Virus record (IMG/VR): IMGVR_UViG_3300028025_000726
Coordinates: 1-44,495 of that record
Length of the DNA stretch: 44,495 bases
From: a virus
Reading direction: 5' to 3' (one strand)
Numbering within the stretch: position 1 is the first letter of the stretch; each line of letters opens with the position of its first letter. The notes below the pieces were generated by a model that searched no databases, had not been told where the DNA came from, and saw only the letters and a list, made by a program, of their open reading frames with translations. Position numbers and translations under genes: made by a program. Shown one piece after another: positions 41,316 to 44,495 of this stretch.

Positions 41316-41463
41316 ACGCCATTCCCTTGGTCAGCAATATAAGCAGTCTTGCTTTGCGCCATGTTATTCGCACATCAGTATTAGCCGAATTGCGGTACTT
41401 GAACTTAGGGTCTGTGCAAGGGCGTAAGGGAATCGCCTTTGAATAATATTTAAGTTGTTCCAT
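41299..41463 (-). CDS. Short basic protein with a good ribosome binding site (54 aa)
   Basis: AGGAG at 41471-41475 is 7 bases before the ATG at 41463. The product starts MEQLKYYSKAIPLRPCTDPK, continues with a basic segment (NTDVRITWRKARLLILLTKG) and ends ESRT. Length, ribosome binding site and 17-base overlap with the next gene support it as real. No family recognised. The 72 bases before it hold no convincing gene, only an eight-codon frame overlapping the previous stop. Confidence 0.62.
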   Translation of the reverse strand: MEQLKYYSKAIPLRPCTDPKFKYRNSANTDVRITWRKARLLILLTKGMAYESRT

Positions 41464-41535
41464 TTATTTTCTCCTGTTAAAACAATTTGTAATTTTGGCC
41501 TACCGCGAAACTCTATGGTTTCTTCTTGGGAACGG

Positions 41536-41829
41536 TCATTGTTTGCGTAGCAACAATGTCTTTAGGTCTTCCACGTTGGACTCGTTGATAACTAAAGCCA
41601 ACCCGCCAGCAACGCAAATTCTCGCAAGCTCTCTATTCTGCAATGCAGTTGTAGTGCCGCCTTTACCTTTACATTCAATCGCAAAGAATAAACCATTTAG
41701 GCATCCCACGATATCGGGGATTCCACTACGCCCATACCCACCAGTAGTAGGCATAAAGTAATACGCCCCCATCATGTCTAAAGTCTTTTTAACTTTAGCT
41801 TTTACTTTGCCTTCGGGTGTCATCGCCAT
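41536..41829 (-). CDS. VRR-NUC domain nuclease (97 aa)
   Basis: The start at 41829 has GGAGAAG 7 bases upstream; longer frames run into the promoter and terminators. The VRR-NUC core is complete: E6 in MAMTPEGKVK, GIPDIVG with D39, AIECKGKGG with E52 and K54, and Q64. Stand-alone phage VRR-NUC proteins act as structure-specific nucleases (Holliday-junction-type resolvases). It is the first gene after a promoter and leads the large leftward replication cluster. Confidence 0.88.
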   Translation of the reverse strand: MAMTPEGKVKAKVKKTLDMMGAYYFMPTTGGYGRSGIPDIVGCLNGLFFAIECKGKGGTTTALQNRELARICVAGGLALVINESNVEDLKTLLLRKQ

Positions 41830-41851
41830 AATTCTTCTCCAATGTTGACTC

Positions 41852-41880
41852 AGTATAGCACATAAAAAAGCCCAACACAA
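41852..41880 (-). promoter_or_regulatory. Promoter with extended -10 upstream of VRR-NUC
   Basis: On the - strand TTGTGT (41875-41880) and TATACT (41852-41857) are 17 bases apart, with TGC directly before the -10 (extended -10). The -35 overlaps the hairpin of the second terminator. A start near 41845 would give a very short leader carrying the ribosome binding site of the nuclease gene. Confidence 0.6.
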
Positions 41881-41889
41881 TGGTCGGGC
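41864..41889 (-). terminator. Rho-independent terminator 2 (tandem)
   Basis: Read on the - strand, GCCCGA pairs with TTGGGC (one G-U pair) around an 8-base loop, followed by six U (A-run 41864-41869). It lies directly behind the first terminator and would catch readthrough. Part of it is reused as the -35 of the next promoter. Confidence 0.65.
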
Positions 41890-41891
41890 GT

Positions 41892-41926
41892 AAAAAAAGA
41901 CACAATGACCATTAGTCATTGTGTCT
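41892..41926 (-). terminator. Rho-independent terminator 1 (tandem)
   Basis: A perfect 12-base-pair stem (AGACACAATGAC / GTCATTGTGTCT, 41898-41926) with a 5-base loop is followed on the - strand by seven U (A-run 41892-41898). It lies 20 bases after the stop of the 288-residue gene and should end the rightmost - strand unit efficiently. Confidence 0.9.
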
Positions 41927-41945
41927 CGGTAGTTAAGTAATTAAC

Positions 41946-42812
41946 TTAGCAGTCGGTGAACGTATCGCCCCCCACTAGATAGAAGTAAGCTCTCTCGGGG
42001 TGATCTTGAGAAGCATCGTCAAACCTTACGCCAATATGTTCTACTGGTTGTCTATGCTCGAGAATCTTAGCAATAGTAATCTTCTCTTGATAGTTATCCG
42101 GCAACTCATAAGTTGACTTCACCTCGTATAGCATACTAACTGTGGCGATATCTACTACATTGATAGTGCCATCAATTTCTATGCGGATAGCAACACCATC
42201 CTTGTACTTATCAAACTTATTCAGTAACGAATTGGCAATGCGATAGTTGTCGGCTCTATCCATCCACTCTTTGTTAAACTTAGGTTCAATCTCAGTCGGG
42301 AAAGGTTGTGGGCCATCTTGCTTCACTTTGTGTAAGTACATACCAATTTCGGCTAGAGGGTTGTAGAAGCTATGCTCGAACTGATTCTCGGCAGATTGTG
42401 CCATGCTACGCACAAAGCTCTCTACTCTCTCATGTATCTGCTTGGCTAGTACATCGGCAGGGGATTTCTCAAACAACTCAGTCGCAAGCTTCAACGCTTT
42501 CTTGTAATGCTTTGTTGCTCTAGTATCCTGACTACCGCGAGACTTTACAATCTTCGGTGACGATACCTCGTAGATATCGTTAACCTCGCTACTACCTCTA
42601 CTGTAGTCTTGCTCTAAGCAAATAGCACCAACCTTCTCGTATCCGTCGTAGACCTCAACGCTTCGCACTCTACGCTCGCCATTATTATTGCGTGTCCCGC
42701 TGACAACAAACTTCACGTTTGGTTTGCGGATAGCAAGATCGTTCAAGAACATTTCCAGCTTGGGCAACAACTCGCACTTGTCGTACTTCTTAAAATCTAA
42801 ACTCAAAGCCAT
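41946..42812 (-). CDS. Unknown phage protein (288 aa), part of the VWA-containing unit
   Basis: The start at 42812 has AAGGA 7 bases upstream; upstream extension runs into the preceding gene. It is a soluble mixed alpha/beta protein with segments such as VKFVVSGTRNNNGERRVRSV, SRGSQDTRATKHYKKALKLA and PDNYQEKITIAKILEHRQPV. I see no Walker, nuclease or metal motif. It ends in a region with two acidic aromatic stretches (DHPERAYFYLVGG). It follows a DUF3150-like protein by 13 bases and is the last gene before the tandem terminators, so it may work with the VWA module. Confidence 0.6.
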   Translation of the reverse strand: MALSLDFKKYDKCELLPKLEMFLNDLAIRKPNVKFVVSGTRNNNGERRVRSVEVYDGYEKVGAICLEQDYSRGSSEVNDIYEVSSPKIVKSRGSQDTRATKHYKKALKLATELFEKSPADVLAKQIHERVESFVRSMAQSAENQFEHSFYNPLAEIGMYLHKVKQDGPQPFPTEIEPKFNKEWMDRADNYRIANSLLNKFDKYKDGVAIRIEIDGTINVVDIATVSMLYEVKSTYELPDNYQEKITIAKILEHRQPVEHIGVRFDDASQDHPERAYFYLVGGDTFTDC

Positions 42813-42825
42813 GATGATTTCCTTA

Positions 42826-43710
42826 TTACCAGTTGAATTTGTTAATGATGGCATCGACCTTCTGCTTGACGTTCTCACGCACATAGTCGCTGTCTTTCAA
42901 AGCATCTATATCGGTATTCAAAAGTGCTGCCGATAAATCTCGTCTTGCCTGTTCAAGTTGTGGGTCTTGCGTGACGTTGAGTCGGCTGAGTAAATCCACA
43001 AGCTCACGCGCATTGGTTAGCAAAGTACCATGAAACTTCTTGCGAGTCCCGTCTTCTTCGCTCGTTAAGCGTTCGCTCATATGTGATAAGCAAGTATGCA
43101 GTCTATCCCAAACATCACGCATCGCGCTATTGAGTCGCTCTTGGAATTGTTCCTCGTAGTGCTGAATGATTTCATTCCGCGCCTGTTCGCCTATGTCGAT
43201 ACGAAAGTCACCCGATGTAGCCAAGGGCGAAAGCGTGTAGTTGAATTTAAACTTCTTAACAATTTCCTCGGCCTCAGGGTACTCATTACGATCGAAGAGA
43301 TCCCCGAGTTGAAATGCCGATGCTGATATTAGCGTAGGGTAGATGTTAATAAAGTTCGTGGCCAATCGCTCGAATTCAAGTTTGTGGTTGTCGAGTTGGC
43401 TCTTGTATCCACCAGTGAATAAGTTCTCCATAGTCACGATACGACCACCTGCATCCGACCAAGGAATAGTCTGCTTGGTATTCCACAGTCTTACATTAGC
43501 CGCATACTTAACCACCGCATCCAAGTGTGGGTTGCCTGCTAACAAATGCTTGTGGTAGTTACCTGCTTTGACATTGGTGTTCTTAGCAGTATCGATTTCC
43601 TCAGATACTTTCTTGTCGAGCTTGCGTGCAGTCCAACAAGAGATGTTGAGTTCCACTAGCATGCTAGAAGTTGCGATACCTACTGAGTCGATTTGATTTA
43701 CTGTTGTCAT
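42826..43710 (-). CDS. DUF3150-like protein (294 aa)
   Basis: AAGGAG lies 8 bases before the ATG at 43710. The N-terminus (SSMLVELNISCWTARKLDKK VSEEI region) and the overall helical layout resemble the DUF3150 family, which is found next to MoxR-type AAA ATPases and VWA proteins in phages and plasmids. Later parts are charged and helical (EEQFQERLNSAMRDVWDRLH; DPQLEQARRDLSAALLNTDI). It is encoded one gene after the VWA protein. The family link is by pattern and neighbourhood, not by alignment. Confidence 0.55.
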   Translation of the reverse strand: MTTVNQIDSVGIATSSMLVELNISCWTARKLDKKVSEEIDTAKNTNVKAGNYHKHLLAGNPHLDAVVKYAANVRLWNTKQTIPWSDAGGRIVTMENLFTGGYKSQLDNHKLEFERLATNFINIYPTLISASAFQLGDLFDRNEYPEAEEIVKKFKFNYTLSPLATSGDFRIDIGEQARNEIIQHYEEQFQERLNSAMRDVWDRLHTCLSHMSERLTSEEDGTRKKFHGTLLTNARELVDLLSRLNVTQDPQLEQARRDLSAALLNTDIDALKDSDYVRENVKQKVDAIINKFNW

Positions 43711-43726
43711 GTTGCTATCTCCTTGA

Positions 43727-43915
43727 TTAGACATTCTTACTATTAGTCACTTTGTCCCCACCAACCGAGTCTTGGTACTCTCGGCTAATGAGATACTCCA
43801 CCACTTGAGCAAGCGATGGCTCAAAGCCCACCTTACGCTCAAAGATTTTCTGCAACTCTTTAAGTTGCTCACCTGCCTGCGCAGATACAGTAACGCCATA
43901 CCTATTAGCTTTCAT
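43727..43915 (-). CDS. Small RHH-like protein (62 aa)
   Basis: MKANRYGVTVSAQAGEQLKE followed by helices containing PSLAQVVEYLISREYQ suggests a ribbon-helix-helix fold: a short basic strand, then two helices. It overlaps the VWA gene by 4 bases. A DNA-binding regulator of this unit is plausible, but the strand is not clearly RHH-typical, so confidence is moderate. Confidence 0.55.
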   Translation of the reverse strand: MKANRYGVTVSAQAGEQLKELQKIFERKVGFEPSLAQVVEYLISREYQDSVGGDKVTNSKNV

Positions 43916-44495
43916 AAGCCCTCCACTAAAACGGCCTGACCATGCGTAGGCACAAACTCTTTGTTACCTTTGACGCACCACAATACTGGCGAATTAACGC
44001 CACCCCAATCACCGCAACCTCCTCCAAAGAAATAACCATCCGTCAACATGATCGTGCATTGTGGTTCTATCCTATGCTCGATGATGTATTTAGGGACACA
44101 CCCGGGGGTCGTACCTCCACCACCTTTTGGTTTCGTACTATCGACAAGTGTTTCCATCTCAGCGCCCACATAGGTTTCGCGCCCTGCTACATGGGTATCC
44201 CAATACAGCAGTTCGAGCTTCTGCGGAGTTACCTCCTCGCATATCGATTTAACCTCGGAGAGAAATGCGGTTAGCTCAGCACCACCAATCGAGCCTGATG
44301 TATCAACACCGAGAACGAAAGTCTCAGCCCGATACGATTCGGTCGATGGCATGATGATGCCGTTAGCCAAGAACCTACGATTAGGTCTACGCCATGTCGA
44401 CTGATCGCCACCTCGCGTTGCTACTTTAATAAAGTCACGCAGGGCTTCCTTCCAATCAACCTTGGGGTGTAGCAGATCGTTGATCTCACGCGGGA
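43912..44495 (-). CDS. VWA-domain protein, DUF2201-like (partial, cut by right edge)
   Basis: The frame stays open to the right edge, with protein-like sequence upstream (PREINDLLHPKVDWKEALRD, FIKVATRGGDQSTWRRPNRR), so the true start lies outside. The VWA metal site (MIDAS) is visible: DTSGSIG at 44284-44304, GGGGTTPG further on and LTDGYF near 44027-44046. The WKEALRDFI...RRPNRR lead-in is typical of DUF2201 metallopeptidase-like/VWA proteins that work with MoxR AAA ATPases. No ATPase is in the window; it may be just beyond the edge. Likely a co-chaperone or protein-remodelling component. Confidence 0.8.
   Translation of the reverse strand, partial: PREINDLLHPKVDWKEALRDFIKVATRGGDQSTWRRPNRRFLANGIIMPSTESYRAETFVLGVDTSGSIGGAELTAFLSEVKSICEEVTPQKLELLYWDTHVAGRETYVGAEMETLVDSTKPKGGGGTTPGCVPKYIIEHRIEPQCTIMLTDGYFFGGGCGDWGGVNSPVLWCVKGNKEFVPTHGQAVLVEGL

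Noticed and set aside
41464-41535. Possible tiny gene (eight codons, MTVPKKKP) overlapping the VRR-NUC stop
   Set aside because: Eight codons without its own ribosome binding site; the rest of the gap shows no supported frame.
1-44495. tRNA genes, integrase, insertion sequences or attachment sites
   Set aside because: None was recognised by eye on either strand; a tRNA scan would be needed to exclude tRNAs fully.

Overview
The window looks like part of the genome of a tailed double-stranded DNA bacteriophage (Caudoviricetes), not bacterial chromosome. Genes are tightly packed, with many ATGA/TAATG overlaps and stop codons fused to Shine-Dalgarno sequences (TAAGGAG). The left 28.9 kb is all on the + strand and carries virion and lysis genes. 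The right 15.6 kb is all on the - strand and carries replication, nuclease and small early genes. The SU10-type adaptor, a gp10-like hub candidate, large internal (probably ejected) proteins and the absence of a sheath or recognisable tape measure suggest a short-tailed (podovirus-like) phage. Style and composition suggest a bacterial, possibly freshwater, host, but the sequence does not prove it. Terminase, portal, capsid and integrase genes are not in the window; a partial reading frame runs off each edge.

Left arm (+): the tail end of an upstream gene, two tiny basic proteins, a head-tail adaptor carrying an inserted beta-rich module, then fibre-like proteins (1380-4404). Next come three tandem genes (4417-8443) built from ~48-residue kelch-like repeats in sets of six: 6, 6 and 6+6. 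An early-style coiled-coil protein, a DxD glycosyltransferase and a lysis region (10350-12604, with membrane proteins, a GTA-type 3-TM holin and a GH24 endolysin) follow. A 697-residue virion protein, three glycine/glutamine-rich internal virion protein candidates and a 2851-residue polyvalent protein close the arm. The last carries a GHKL ATPase module, two HExxH sites and a PLxRFG motif.

Right arm (-, read from right to left): a VWA protein cut by the window edge, an RHH-like protein, a DUF3150-like protein and an unknown protein end at tandem Rho-independent terminators. A promoter overlapping the second terminator starts the next unit: a VRR-NUC nuclease, about a dozen small proteins (some zinc-binding), a DUF3310 protein, a family A DNA polymerase with proofreading domain, a Cas4/RecB-like nuclease, an HNH nuclease and an SNF2-like helicase. 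A consensus sigma70-type promoter inside a perfect palindrome then drives a three-gene unit (conserved early protein, SSB candidate, HTH regulator) that ends at a terminator, followed by a primase-helicase. Both arms converge on a terminator at 28.87 kb.

Points most worth checking: the sixfold kelch architecture, the multi-enzyme polyvalent protein, the VWA/DUF3150-like module at the right edge, a leucine at the Pol I 762-equivalent position, and the palindrome-covered promoter with a terminator placed before the primase.
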